Positions 11,201 through 25,300 of a stretch of DNA of 64,000 nucleotides are shown one piece after another. The DNA is from Henricia sp. BOLD:AAB3569. Its lineage: Eukaryota; Echinodermata; Asteroidea; Spinulosida; Echinasteridae. The DNA lies in assembly GCA_037783545.1 (NCBI GenBank), contig JBBELK010001089.1:95513-159512 (forward strand). Direction: 5' to 3'. The notes below the pieces were generated by a model, which saw only the letters and a list, made by a program, of their open reading frames with translations, searched no databases and had not been told where the DNA came from. Position 1 is the stretch's first letter. Each line of letters opens with the position of its first letter. Position numbers and translations under genes: made by a program.

Positions 11201-14200
11201 AAATTCCTCTAGTTCCAAAATAGCGACCACTTCAGACGCAATATTTCCCGAAAGCGGCGTCTGCTTGTGCGAAAACTGTGCCGGCAGTGAGTTTTTGCTA
11301 GATTCGACGATAACTCGGTCGGTTTAAACGGGAAATTGCTGAAATTTGCAGAACACGTTTGGGATATAGAGTTGTTATAGCAGGCGAAATTTGAAGTTTG
11401 TCTGAAAATTCCTTCAGTTCAAAAATAGCGACCACTTCAGACGCAATGTTTCCCGAAAGCGGCGTCTGCTTGTGCGAAAACTGTGCCGGCAGTGAGTTTT
11501 TGCTAGATTCGACGATAACTCGGTCGGTTTAAACGGGAAATTGCTGAAATTTGCAGAACACGTTTGGGATATAGAGTTGTTATAGCAGGAAAAATTTGAA
11601 GTTTGTCTGGAAATTCCTTCAGTTCCAAAATAGCGACCACTTCAGACGCAATGTTTCCCGAAAGTGGCGTCTGCTTGTGCTAAAACTGTGCCGGCAGGGA
11701 GTTTTTGCTAGATTCGACGATAACTCGGTCGGTTTAAACGGGAAATTGGTGACATTTGCAGAACACGTTTGGGATATAGAGTTGTTATGGCAGGAAAAAT
11801 TTGAAGTTTGTCTGGAAATTCCTTAAGTTCCAAAATAGCGACCACTTCAGACGCAATGTTTCCCGAAAGAGGCGTCTGCTTGTGCGAAAACTGTGCCGGC
11901 AGGGAGTTTTTGCTAGATTCGACGATAACTCGGTCGGTTTAAACGGGAAATTGCTGAAATTTGCAGAACACGTTTGGGATATAGAGTTGTTATAGCAGCC
12001 GAAATTTGAAGTTTGTCTGGAAATTCCTTCAGTTCCAAAATAGCGACCACTTCAGACGCAATGTTTCCCGAAAGAGGCGTCTGCTTGTGCGAAAACTGTG
12101 CCGGCAGGGAGTTTTTGCTAGATTCGACGATAACTCGGTCGGTTTAAACGAGAAATTGCTGAAATTTGCAGAACACGTTTGGGATATAGAGTTGTTATAG
12201 CAGGCAAAATTTGAAGTGTGTCTGAAAATTCCTCTAGTTCCAAAATAGCGACCACTTCAGACGCAATATTTCCCGAAAGCGGCGTCTGCTTGTGCGAAAA
12301 CTGTGCCGGCAGGGAGTTTTTGCTAGATTCGACGATAACTCGGTCGGTTTAAACGGGAAATTGCTGAAATTTGCAGAACACGTTTGGGATATAGAGTTGT
12401 TTAAGCAGGCACAATTTGAAGTTTGTCTGGAAATTCCTTCAGTTCCAAAATAGCGACCACTTCAGACGCAATGTTTCCCAAAAGCGGCGTCTGCTTGTGC
12501 GAAAACTGTGCCGGCAGGGAGTTTTTGCTAGATTCGACGATAACTCGGTCGGTTTAAACGAGAAATTGCTGAAATTTGCAGAACACGTTTGGGATATAGA
12601 GTTGTTATAGCAGGCAAAATTTGAAGTGTGTCTGAAAACTCCTCTAGTTCCAAAATAGCGACCACTTCAGACGCAATATTTCCCGAAAGCGGCGTCTGCT
12701 TGTGCGAAAACTGTGCCGGCAGGGAGTTTTTGCTAGATTCGACGATAACTCGGTCGGTTTAAACGGGAAATTGGTGAAATTTGCAGAACACGTTTGGGAT
12801 ATAGAGTTGTTATAGCAGGCGAAATTTGAAGTTTGTCTGGAAATTCCTTCAGTTCCAAAATAGCGACCACTTCAGACGCAATGTTTCCCGAAAGCGGCGT
12901 CTGCTTGTGCGAAAACTGTGCCGGCAGGGAGTTTTTGCTAGATTCGACGATAACTCGGTCGGTTTAAACGGGAAATTGCTGACATTTGCAGAACACGTTT
13001 GGGATATAGAGTTGTTATAGCAGGCAAAATTTGAAGTTTGTCTGGAAATTCCTTCAGTTCCAAGATAGCGACCACTTCAGACGCAATGTTTCCCGAAAGA
13101 GGCGTCTGCTTGTGCGAAAACTGTGCCGGCAGGGAGTTTTTGCTAGATTCGACGATAACTCGGTCGGTTTAAACGGGAAATTGCTGAAATTTGCAGAACA
13201 CGTTTGGGATATAGAGTTGTTATAGCAGGCGAAATTTGAAGTTTGTCTGGAAATTCCTTCAGTTCCAAAATAGCGACCACTTCAGACGCAATGTTTCCCG
13301 AAAGCGGCGTCTGCTTGTGCGAAAACTGTGCCGGCAGGGAGTTTTTGCTAGATTCGACGATAACTCGGTCGGTTTAAATGGGAAAATGCTGACATTTGCA
13401 GAACACGTTTGGGATATAGAGTTGTTTAAGCAGGCAAAATTTAAAGTCTGTCTGGAAATTCCTCTAGTTCCAAAATAGCTACCACTTCAGACGCAATATT
13501 TCCCGAAAGCGGCGTCTGCTTGTGCGAAAACTGTGCCGGCAGGGAGTTTTTGGTAGATTCGACGATAACTCCGTCGGTTTAAACGGGAAATTGCTGAAAT
13601 TTGCAGAACACGTTTGGGATATAGAGTTGTTATAGCAGGCGAAATTTGAAGTTTGTCTGGAAATTCCTTAAGTTCCAAAATAGCGACCACTTCAGACGCA
13701 ATGTTTCCCGAAAGAGGCGTCTGCTTGTGCGAAAACTGTGCCGGCAGGGAGTTTTTGCTAGATTCGACGATAACTCGGTCGGTTTAAACGGGAAATTGCT
13801 GAAATTTGCAGAACACGTTTGGGATATAGAGTTATTTAAGCAGGCACAATTTGAAGTTTGTCTGGAAATTCCTTCAGTTCCAAAATAGCGACCACTTCAG
13901 ACGCAATGTTTCCCAAAAGCGGCGTCTGCTTGTGCGAAAACTGTGCCGGCAGGGAGTTTTTGCTAGATTCGACGATAACTCGGTCGGTTTAAACGGGAAA
14001 TTGCTGAAATTTGCAGAACACGTTTGGGATATAGAGTTGTTATAGCAGGCGAAATTTGAAGTTTGTCTGGAAATTCCTTCAGTTCCAAAATAGCGACCAC
14101 TTCAGACGCAATGTTTCCCGAAAGAGGCGTCTGCTTGTGCGAAAACTGTGCCGGCAGGGAGTTTTTGCTAGATTCGACGATAACTCGGTCGGTTTAAACG

Positions 14201-14479
14201 AGAAATTGCTGAAATTTGCAGAACACGTTTGGGATATAGAGTTGTTATAGCAGGCAAAATTTGAAGTGTGTCTGAAAATTCCTCTAGTTCCAAAATAGCG
14301 ACCACTTCAGACGCAATATTTCCCGAAAGCGGCGTCTGCTTGTGCGAAAACTGTGCCGGCAGTGAGTTTTTGCTAGATTCGACGATAACTCGGTCGGTTT
14401 AAACGGGAAATTGCTGAAATTTGCAGAACACGTTTGGGATATAGAGTTGTTATAGCAGGCGAAATTTGAAGTTTGTCTG
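8243..14479. repeat. 15-monomer (3075-bp) HOR, two copies in unit A
   Basis: 8243-11404 matches 11318-14479 at 3075-bp spacing. Each copy runs through a GTGCTAAAAC-class monomer, an ATGGCAGGAAAAA linker, a GCAGCCGAAATT marker, alternating GTGTGTCTGA and CCCAAAAG monomers, a CCAAGATAG monomer and a TAGCTACC-class monomer. Differences between copies are isolated: 8308, 9173, 9822-9823 and TTTAAAG at 13443. A third, partial copy begins near 15828. Confidence 0.87.
8586..8720. repeat. Subfamily marker: GAAAGTGG / GTGCTAAAAC class with ATGGCAGG linker
   Basis: Representative of a class with T at 185 (8590) and T at 201 (8606), often followed by GGAAATTGGTGACATT and the unique linker TTATGGCAGGAAAAATTT. 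The class also occurs at 2440 and 3875 without the ATGGCAGG linker, so the two halves recombine. It marks the start of each 15-mer HOR. Confidence 0.8.
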
Positions 14480-17400
14480 GAAATTCCTTCAGTTCCAAAA
14501 TAGCGACCACTTCAGACGCAATGTTTCCCGAAAGCGGCGTCTGCTTGTGCGAAAACTGTGCCGGCAGGGAGTTTTTGCTAGATTCGACGATAACTCGGTC
14601 GGTTTAAACGGGAAAATGCTGACATTTGCAGAACACGTTTGGGATATAGAGTTGTTTAAGCAGGCAAAATTTGAAGTCTGTCTGGAAATTCCTTCAGTTC
14701 CAAAATAGCGACCACTTCAGACGCAATGTTTCCCGAAAGTGGCGTCTGCTTGTGCTAAAACTGTGCCGGCAGGGAGTTTTTGCTAGATTCGACGATAACT
14801 CGGTCGGTTTAAACGGGAAATTGCTGAAATTTGCAGAACACGTTTGGGATATAGAGTTGTTATAGCAGGCGAAATTTGAAGTTTGTCTGGAAATTCCTTC
14901 AGTTCCAAAATAGCGACCACTTCAGACGCAATGTTTCCCGAAAGACGCGTCTGCTTGTGCGAAAACTGTGCCGGCAGGGAGTTTTTGCTAGATTCGACGA
15001 TAATTCGGTCGGTTTAAACTGGAAATTGCTGAAATTTGCAGAACACGTTTGGGATATAGAGTTGTTTAAGCAGGCACAATTTGAAGTTTGTCTGGAAATT
15101 CCTTCAGTTCCAAAATAGCGACCACTTCAGACGCAATGTTTCCCAAAAGCGGCGTCTGCGTGTGCGAAAACTGTGCCGGCAGGGAGTTTTTGCTAGATTC
15201 GACGATAACTCGGTCGGTTTAAACGAGAAATTGCTGAAATTTGCAGAACACGTTTGGGATATAGAGTTGTTATAGCAGGCACAATTTGAAGTTTGTCTGG
15301 AAATTCCTTCAGTTCCAAAATAGCGACCACTTCAGACGCAATGTTTCCCGAAAGACGCGTCTGCTTGTGCGAAAACTGTGCCGGCAGGGAGTTTTTGCTA
15401 GATTCGACGATAATTCGGTCGGTTTAAACGGGAAATTGCTGAAATTTGCAGAACACGTTTGGGATATAGAGTTGTTTAAGCAGGCACAATTTGAAGTTTG
15501 TCTGGAAATTCCTTCAGTTCCAAAATAGCGACCACTTCAGACGCAATGTTTCCCAAAAGCGGCGTCTGCTTGTGCGAAAACTGTGCCGGCAGGGAGTTTT
15601 TGCTAGATTCGACGATAACTCGGTCGGTTTAAACGAGAAATTGCTGAAATTTGCAGAACACGTTTGGGATATAGAGTTGTTATAGCAGGCAAAATTTGAA
15701 GTGTGTCTGAAAATTCCTCTAGTTCCAAAATAGCTACCACTTCAGACGCAATATTTCCCGAAAGCGGCGTCTGCTTGTGCGAAAACTGTGCCGGCAGGGA
15801 GTTTTTGGTAGATTCGACGATAACTCCGTCGGTTTAAACGGGAAATTGCTGAAATTTGCAGAACACGTTTGGGATATAGAGTTGTTATAGCAGGCGAAAT
15901 TTGAAGTTTGTCTGAAAATTCCTTCAGTTCAAAAATAGCGACCACTTCAGACGCAATGTTTCCCGAAAGCGGCGTCTGCTTGTGCGAAAACTGTGCCGGC
16001 AGTGAGTTTTTGCTAGATTCGACGATAACTCGGTCGGTTTAAACGGGAAATTGCTGAAATTTGCAGAACACGTTTGGGATATAGAGTTGTTATAGCAGGA
16101 AAAATTTGAAGTTTGTCTGGAAATTCCTTCAGTTCCAAAATAGCGACCACTTCAGACGCAATGTTTCCCGAAAGTGGCGTCTGCTTGTGCTAAAACTGTG
16201 CCGGCAGGGAGTTTTTGCTAGATTCGACGATAACTCGGTCGGTTTAAACGGGAAATTGGTGACATTTGCAGAACACGTTTGGGATATAGAGTTGTTATGG
16301 CAGGAAAAATTTGAAGTTTGTCTGGAAATTCCTTAAGTTCCAAAATAGCGACCACTTCAGACGCAATGTTTCCCGAAAGAGGCGTCTGCTTGTGCGAAAA
16401 CTGTGCCGGCAGGGAGTTTTTGCTAGATTCGACGATAACTCGGTCGGTTTAAACGGGAAATTGCTGAAATTTGCAGAACACGTTTGGGATATAGAGTTGT
16501 TATAGCAGCCGAAATTTGAAGTTTGTCTGGAAATTCCTTCAGTTCCAAAATAGCGACCACTTCAGACGCAATGTTTCCCGAAAGAGGCGTCTGCTTGTGC
16601 GAAAACTGTGCCGGCAGGGAGTTTTTGCTAGATTCGACGATAACTCGGTCGGTTTAAACGAGAAATTGCTGAAATTTGCAGAACACGTTTGGGATATAGA
16701 GTTGTTATAGCAGGCAAAATTTGAAGTGTGTCTGAAAATTCCTCTAGTTCCAAAATAGCGACCACTTCAGACGCAATATTTCCCGAAAGCGGCGTCTGCT
16801 TGTGCGAAAACTGTGCCGGCAGGGAGTTTTTGCTAGATTCGACGATAACTCGGTCGGTTTAAACGGGAAATTGCTGAAATTTGCAGAACACGTTTGGGAT
16901 ATAGAGTTGTTTAAGCAGGCACAATTTGAAGTTTGTCTGGAAATTCCTTCAGTTCCAAAATAGCGACCACTTCAGACGCAATGTTTCCCAAAAGCGGCGT
17001 CTGCTTGTGCGAAAACTGTGCCGGCAGGGAGTTTTTGCTAGATTCGACGATAACTCGGTCGGTTTAAACGAGAAATTGCTGAAATTTGCAGAACACGTTT
17101 GGGATATAGAGTTGTTATAGCAGGCAAAATTTGAAGTGTGTCTGAAAACTCCTCTAGTTCCAAAATAGCGACCACTTCAGACGCAATATTTCCCGAAAGC
17201 GGCGTCTGCTTGTGCGAAAACTGTGCCGGCAGGGAGTTTTTGCTAGATTCGACGATAACTCGGTCGGTTTAAACGGGAAATTGGTGAAATTTGCAGAACA
17301 CGTTTGGGATATAGAGTTGTTATACCAGGCGAAATTTGAAGTTTGTCTGGAAATTCCTTCAGTTCCAAAATAGCGACCACTTCAGACGCAATGTTTCCCG

Positions 17401-20400
17401 AAAGCGGCGTCTGCTTGTGCGAAAACTGTGCCGGCAGGGAGTTTTTGCTAGATTCGACGATAACTCGGTCGGTTTAAACGGGAAATTGCTGACATTTGCA
17501 GAACACGTTTGGGATATAGAGTTGTTATAGCAGGCAAAATTTGAAGTTTGTCTGGAAATTCCTTCAGTTCCAAGATAGCGACCACTTCAGACGCAATGTT
17601 TCCCGAAAGAGGCGTCTGCTTGTGCGAAAACTGTGCCGGCAGGGAGTTTTTGCTAGATTCGACGATAACTCGGTCGGTTTAAACGGGAAATTGCTGAAAT
17701 TTGCAGAACACGTTTGGGATATAGAGTTGTTATAGCAGGCGAAATTTGAAGTTTGTCTGGAAATTCCTTCAGTTCCAAAATAGCGACCACTTCAGACGCA
17801 ATGTTTCCCGAAAGCGGCGTCTGCTTGTGCGAAAACTGTGCCGGCAGGGAGTTTTTGCTAGATTCGACGATAACTCGGTCGGTTTAAATGGGAAAATGCT
17901 GACATTTGCAGAACACGTTTGGGATATAGAGTTGTTTAAGCAGGCAAAATTTGAAGTCTGTCTGGAAATTCCTCTAGTTCCAAAATAGCTACCACTTCAG
18001 ACGCAATATTTCCCGAAAGCGGCGTCTGCTTGTGCGAAAACTGTGCCGGCAGGGAGTTTTTGGTAGATTCGACGATAACTCCGTCGGTTTAAACGGGAAA
18101 TTGCTGAAATTTGCAGAACACGTTTGGGATATAGAGTTGTTATAGCAGGCGAAATTTGAAGTTTGTCTGGAAATTCCTTCAGTTCCAAAATAGCGACCAC
18201 TTCAGACGCAATGTTTCCCGAAAGAGGCGTCTGCTTGTGCGAAAACTGTGCCGGCAGGGAGTTTTTGCTAGATTCGACGATAACTCGGTCGGTTTAAACG
18301 AGAAATTGCTGAAATTTGCAGAACACGTTTGGGATATAGAGTTGTTATAGCAGGCAAAATTTGAAGTGTGTCTGAAAATTCCTCTAGTTCCAAAATAGCG
18401 ACCACTTCAGACGCAATATTTCCCGAAAGCGGCGTCTGCTTGTGCGAAAACTGTGCCGGCAGGGAGTTTTTGCTAGATTCGACGATAACTCGGTCGGTTT
18501 AAACGGGAAATTGCTGAAATTTGCAGAACACGTTTGGGATATAGAGTTGTTTAAGCAGGCACAATTTGAAGTTTGTCTGGAAATTCCTTCAGTTCCAAAA
18601 TAGCGACCACTTCAGACGCAATGTTTCCCAAAAGCGGCGTCTGCTTGTGCGAAAACTGTGCCGGCAGGGAGTTTTTGCTAGATTCGACGATAACTCGGTC
18701 GGTTTAAACGAGAAATTGCTGAAATTTGCAGAACACGTTTGGGATATAGAGTTGTTATAGCAGGCAAAATTTGAAGTGTGTCTGAAAACTCCTCTAGTTC
18801 CAAAATAGCGACCACTTCAGACGCAATATTTCCCGAAAGCGGCGTCTGCTTGTGCGAAAACTGTGCCGGCAGGGAGTTTTTGCTAGATTCGACGATAACT
18901 CGGTCGGTTTAAACGGGAAATTGGTGAAATTTGCAGAACACGTTTGGGATATAGAGTTGTTATAGCAGGCGAAATTTGAAGTTTGTCTGGAAATTCCTTC
19001 AGTTCCAAAATAGCGACCACTTCAGACGCAATGTTTCCCGAAAGCGGCGTCTGCTTGTGCGAAAACTGTGCCGGCAGGGAGTTTTTGCTAGATTCGACGA
19101 TAACTCGGTCGGTTTAAACGGGAAATTGCTGACATTTGCAGAACACGTTTGGGATATAGAGTTGTTATAGCAGGCGAAATTTGAAGTTTGTCTGGAAATT
19201 CCTTCAGTTCCAAAATAGCGACCACTTCAGACGCAATGTTTCCCGAAAGCGGCGTCTGCTTGTGCGAAAACTGTGCCGGCAGGGAGTTTTTGCTAGATTC
19301 GACGATAACTCGGTCGGTTTAAATGGGAAAATGCTGACATTTGCAGAACACGTTTGGGATATAGAGTTGTTTAAGCAGGCAAAATTTGAAGTCTGTCTGG
19401 AAATTCCTCTAGTTCCAAAATAGCTACCACTTCAGACGCAATATTTCCCGAAAGCGGCGTCTGCTTGTGCGAAAACTGTGCCGGCAGGGAGTTTTTGGTA
19501 GATTCGACGATAACTCCGTCGGTTTAAACGGGAAATTGCTGAAATTTGCAGAACACGTTTGGGATATAGAGTTGTTATAGCAGGCGAAATTTGAAGTTTG
19601 TCTGGAAATTCCTTAAGTTCCAAAATAGCGACCACTTCAGACGCAATGTTTCCCGAAAGAGGCGTCTGCTTGTGCGAAAACTGTGCCGGCAGGGAGTTTT
19701 TGCTAGATTCGACGATAACTCGGTCGGTTTAAACGGGAAATTGCTGAAATTTGCAGAACACGTTTGGGATATAGAGTTATTTAAGCAGGCACAATTTGAA
19801 GTTTGTCTGGAAATTCCTTCAGTTCCAAAATAGCGACCACTTCAGACGCAATGTTTCCCAAAAGCGGCGTCTGCTTGTGCGAAAACTGTGCCGGCAGGGA
19901 GTTTTTGCTAGATTCGACGATAACTCGGTCGGTTTAAACGAGAAATTGCTGAAATTTGCAGAACACGTTTGGGATATAGAGTTGTTATAGCAGGCAAAAT
20001 TTGAAGTGTGTCTGAAAATTCCTCTAGTTCCAAAATAGCTACCACTTCAGACGCAATGTTTCCCGAAAGCGGCGTTTGCTTGTGCGAAAACTGTGCCGGC
20101 AGGGAGTTTTTGCTAGATTCGACGATAACTCCGTCGGTTTAAACGGGAAATTGCTGAAATTTGCAGAACACGTTTGGGATATAGAGTTGTTATAGCAGGC
20201 GAAATTTAAAGTTTGTCTGGAAATTCCTTCAGTTCCAAAATAGCGACCACTTCAGACGCAATGTTTCCCGAAAGCGGCGTCTGCTTGTGCGAAAACTGTG
20301 CCGGCAGGGAGTTTTTGCTAGATTCGACGATAACTCGGTCGGTTTAAATGGGAAAATGCTGACATTTGCAGAACACGTTTGGGATATAGAGTTGTTTAAG

Positions 20401-22341
20401 CAGGCAAAATTTGAAGTCTGTCTGGAAATTCCTCTAGTTCCAAAATAGCTACCACTTCAGACGCAATATTTCCCGAAAGCGGCGTCTGCTTGTGCGAAAA
20501 CTGTGCCGGCAGGGAGTTTTTGGTAGATTCGACGATAACTCCGTCGGTTTAAACGGGAAATTGCTGAAATTTGCAGAACACGTTTGGGATATAGAGTTGT
20601 TATAGCAGGCGAAATTTGAAGTTTGTCTGGAAATTCCTTCAGTTCCAAAATAGCGACCACTTCAGACGCAATGTTTCCCGAAAGTGGCGTCTGCTTGTGC
20701 TAAAACTGTGCCGGCAGGGAGTTTTTGCTAGATTCGACGATAACTCGGTCGGTTTAAACGGGAAATTGGTGACATTTGCAGAACACGTTTGGGATATAGA
20801 GTTGTTATGGCAGGAAAAATTTGAAGTTTGTCTGGAAATTCCTTAAGTTCCAAAATAGCGACCACTTCAGACGCAATGTTTCCCGAAAGAGGCGTCTGCT
20901 TGTGCGAAAACTGTGCCGGCAGGGAGTTTTTGCTAGATTCGACGATAACTCGGTCGGTTTAAACGGGAAATTGCTGAAATTTGCAGAACACGTTTGGGAT
21001 ATAGAGTTGTTATAGCAGGCGAAATTTGAAGTTTGTCTGGAAATTCCTTCAGTTCCAAAATAGCGACCACTTCAGACGCAATGTTTCCCGAAAGAGGCGT
21101 CTGCTTGTGCGAAAACTGTGCCGGCAGGGAGTTTTTGCTAGATTCGACGATAACTCGGTCGGTTTTAAACGAGAAATTGCTGAAATTTGCAGAACACGTT
21201 TGGGATATAGAGTTGTTATAGCAGGCAAAATTTGAAGTGTGTCTGAAAATTCCTCTAGTTCCAAAATAGCGACCACTTCAGACGCAATATTTCCCGAAAG
21301 CGGCGTCTGCTTGTGCGAAAACTGTGCCGGCAGGGAGTTTTTGCTAGATTCGACGATAACTCGGTCGGTTTAAACGGGAAATTGCTGAAATTTGCAGAAC
21401 ACGTTTGGGATATAGAGTTGTTATAGCAGGCGAAATTTGAAGTTTGTCTGGAAATTCCTTCAGTTCCAAAATAGCGACCACTTCAGACGCAATGTTTCCC
21501 GAAAGCGGCGTCTGCTTGTGCGAAAACTGTGCCGGCAGGGAGTTTTTGCTAGATTCGACGATAACTCGGTCGGTTTAAATGGGAAAATGCTGACATTTGC
21601 AGAACACGTTTGGGATATAGAGTTGTTTAAGCAGGCAAAATTTGAAGTCTGTCTGGAAATTCCTCTAGTTCCAAAATAGCTACCACTTCAGACGCAATAT
21701 TTCCCGAAAGCGGCGTCTGCTTGTGCGAAAACTGTGCCGGCAGGGAGTTTTTGGTAGATTCGACGATAACTCCGTCGGTTTAAACGGGAAATTGCTGAAA
21801 TTTGCAGAACACGTTTGGGATATAGAGTTGTTATAGCAGGCGAAATTTGAAGTTTGTCTGGAAATTCCTTAAGTTCCAAAATAGCGACCACTTCAGACGC
21901 AATGTTTCCCGAAAGTGGCGTCTGCTTGTGCGAAAACTGTGCCGGCAGGGAGTTTTTGCTAGATTCGACGATAACTCGGTCGGTTTAAACGGGAAATTGC
22001 TGAAATTTGCAGAACACGTTTGGGATATAGAGTTATTTAAGCAGGCACAATTTGAAGTTTGTCTGGAAATTCCTTCAGTTCCAAAATAGCGACCACTTCA
22101 GACGCAATGTTTCCCAAAAGCGGCGTCTGCTTGTGCGAAAACTGTGCCGGCAGGGAGTTTTTGCTAGATTCGACGATAACTCGGTCGGTTTAAACGAGAA
22201 ATTGCTGAAATTTGCAGAACACGTTTGGGATATAGAGTTGTTATAGCAGGCAAAATTTGAAGTGTGTCTGAAAATTCCTCTAGTTCCAAAATAGCTACCA
22301 CTTCAGACGCAATGTTTCCCGAAAGCGGCGTTTGCTTGTGC

Positions 22342-22350
22342 GAAAAACTG
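22342..22350. repeat. True +1-bp monomer length variant
   Basis: GCGAAAAACTG in place of GCGAAAACTG lengthens one monomer to 206 bp. The same insertion is present at 46942 and 51658 in the otherwise clean part of the window, in the same monomer class (GGCGTTTGC, CCGTCGG). It is therefore inherited variation, unlike the other indels nearby. Confidence 0.75.
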
Positions 22351-25300
22351 TGCCGGCAGGGAGTTTTTGCTAGATTCGACGATAACTCCGTCGGTTTAAA
22401 CGGGAAATTGCTGAAATTTGCAGAACACGTTTGGGATATAGAGTTGTTATAGCAGGCGAAATTTAAAGTTTGTCTGGAAATTCCTTCAGTTCCAAAATAG
22501 CGACCACTTCAGACGCAATGTTTCCCGAAAGCGGCGTCTGCTTGTGCGAAAACTGTGCCGGCAGGGAGTTTTTGCTAGATTCGACGATAACTCGGTCGGT
22601 TTAAATGGGAAAATGCTGACATTTGCAGAACACGTTTGGGATATAGAGTTGTTTAAGCAGGCAAAATTTGAAGTCTGTCTGGAAATTCCTCTAGTTCCAA
22701 AATAGCTACCACTTCAGACGCAATATTTCCCGAAAGCGGCGTCTGCTTGTGCGAAAACTGTGCCGGCAGGGAGTTTTTGGTAGATTCGACGATAACTCCG
22801 TCGGTTTAAACGGGAAATTGCTGAAATTTGCAGAACACGTTTGGGATATAGAGTTGTTATAGCAGGCGAAATTTGAAGTTTGTCTGGAAATTCCTTCAGT
22901 TCCAAAATAGCGACCACTTCAGACGCAATGTTTCCCGAAAGAGGCGTCTGCTTGTGCGAAAACTGTGCCGGCAGGGAGTTTTTGCTAGATTCGACGATAA
23001 CTCGGTCGGTTTAAACGAGAAATTGCTGAAATTTGCAGAACACGTTTGGGATATAGAGTTGTTATAGCAGGCAAAATTTGAAGTGTGTCTGAAAATTCCT
23101 CTAGTTCCAAAATAGCGACCACTTCAGACGCAATATTTCCCGAAAGCGGCGTCTGCTTGTGCGAAAACTGTGCCGGCAGGGAGTTTTTGCTAGATTCGAC
23201 GATAACTCGGTCGGTTTAAACGGGAAATTGCTGAAATTTGCAGAACACGTTTGGGATATAGAGTTGTTTAAGCAGGCACAATTTGAAGTTTGTCTGGAAA
23301 TTCCTTCAGTTCCAAAATAGCGACCACTTCAGACGCAATGTTTCCCAAAAGCGGCGTCTGCTTGTGCGAAAACTGTGCCGGCAGGGAGTTTTTGCTAGAT
23401 TCGACGATAACTCGGTCGGTTTAAACGAGAAATTGCTGAAATTTGCAGAACACGTTTGGGATATAGAGTTGTTATAGCAGGCAAAATTTGAAGTGTGTCT
23501 GAAAACTCCTCTAGTTCCAAAATAGCGACCACTTCAGACGCAATATTTCCCGAAAGCGGCGTCTGCTTGTGCGAAGACTGTGCCGGCAGGGAGTTTTTGC
23601 TAGATTCGACGATAACTCGGTCGGTTTAAACGGGAAATTGGTGAAATTTGCAGAACACGTTTGGGATATAGAGTTGTTATAGCAGGCGAAATTTGAAGTT
23701 TGTCTGGAAATTCCTTCAGTTCCAAATAGCGACCACTTCAGACGCAATGTTTCCCGAAAGCGGCGTCTGCTTGTGCGAAAACTGTGCCGGCAGGGAGTTT
23801 TTGCTAGATTCGACGATAACTCGGTCGGTTTAAACGGGAAATTGCTGACATTTGCAGAACACGTTTGGGATATAGAGTTGTTATAGCAGGCGAAATTTGA
23901 AGTTTGTCTGAAATTCCTTCAGTTCCAAAATAGCGACCACTTCAGACGCAATGTTTCCCGAAAGCGGCGTCTGCTTGTGCGAAAACTGTGCCGGCAGGGA
24001 GTTTTTGCTAGATTCGACGATAACTCGGTCGGTTTAAATGGGAAAATGCTGACATTTGCAGAACACGTTTGGGATATAGAGTTGTTTAAGCAGGCAAAAT
24101 TTGAAGTCTGTCTGGAAATTCCTCTAGTTCCAAAATAGCTACCACTTCAGACGCAATATTTCCCGAAAGCGGCGTCTGCTTGTGCGAAAACTGTGCCGGC
24201 AGGGAGTTTTTTGGTAGATTCGACGATAACTCCGTCGGTTTAAACGGGAAATTGCTGAAATTTGCAGAACACGTTTGGGATATAGAGTTGTTATAGCAGG
24301 CGAAATTTGAAGTTTGTCTGGAAATTCCTTAAGTTCCAAAATAGCGACCACTTCAGACGCAATGTTTCCCGAAAGAGGCGTCTGCTTGTGCGAAAACTGT
24401 GCCGGCAGGGAGTTTTTGCTAGATTCGACGATAACTCGGTCGGTTTAAACGGGAAATTGCTGAAATTTGCAGAACACGTTTGGGATATAGAGTTATTTAA
24501 GCAGGCACAATTTGAAGTTTGTCTGGAAATTCCTTCAGTTCCAAATAGCGACCACTTCAGACGCAATGTTTCCCAAAAGCGGCGTCTGCTTGTGCGAAAA
24601 CTGTGCCGGCAGGGAGTTTTTGCTAGATTCGACGATAACTCGGTCGGTTTAAACGAGAAATTGCTGAAATTTGCAGAACACGTTTGGGATATAGAGTTGT
24701 TATAGCAGGCAAAATTTGAAGTGTGTCCTGAAAATTCCTCTAGTTCCAAAATAGCTACCACTTCAGACGCAATGTTTCCCGAAAGCGGCGTTTGCTTGTG
24801 CGAAAACTGTGCCGGCAGGGAGTTTTTGCTAGATTCGACGATAACTCCGTCGGTTTAAACGGGAAATTGCTGAAATTTGCAGAACACGTTTGGGATATAG
24901 AGTTGTTATAGCAGGCGAAATTTAAAGTTTGTCTGGAAATTCCTTCAGTTCCAAAATAGCGACCACTTCAGACGCAATGTTTCCCGAAAGCGGCGTCTGC
25001 TTGTGCGAAAACTGTGCCGGCAGGGAGTTTTTGCTAGATTCGACGATAACTCGGTCGGTTTAAATGGGAAAATGCTGACATTTGCAGAACACGTTTGGGA
25101 TATAGAGTTGTTTAAGCAGGCAAAATTTGAAGTCTGTCTGGAAATTCCTCTAGTTCCAAAATAGCTACCACTTCAGACGCAATATTTCCCGAAAGCGGCG
25201 TCTGCTTGTGCGAAAACTGTGCCGGCAGGGAGTTTTTGGTAGATTCGACGATAACTCCGTCGGTTTAAACGGGAAATTGCTGAAATTTGCAGAACACGTT

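Larger units (their letters stand above)
6779..18179. repeat. 37-monomer (7585-bp) direct duplication in unit A
   Basis: 6779-10594 matches 14364-18179 (3816 bp) at a spacing of 7585 bp (37 x 205), with the 15-mer HOR between them. The match starts after the GCAGGGAG/GCAGTGAG difference (6778 against 14363) and ends at CCTTAAG against CCTTCAG (10595 against 18180). Rare markers AAACTGGAAATT and CTGCGTGTGC occur in both copies. Few differences are seen: 8118, 8308, 9173, 9822-9823 and the TATACCAGG change near 17325. Confidence 0.85.

Noticed and set aside
24291-24761. Longer frames (132 codons forward at 24307-24705, 156 codons reverse)
   Set aside because: They exist only because of single-base indels at 24541 and 24727 in the indel-rich stretch, which shift frame across two monomers. 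Homologous positions in unit B lack them.
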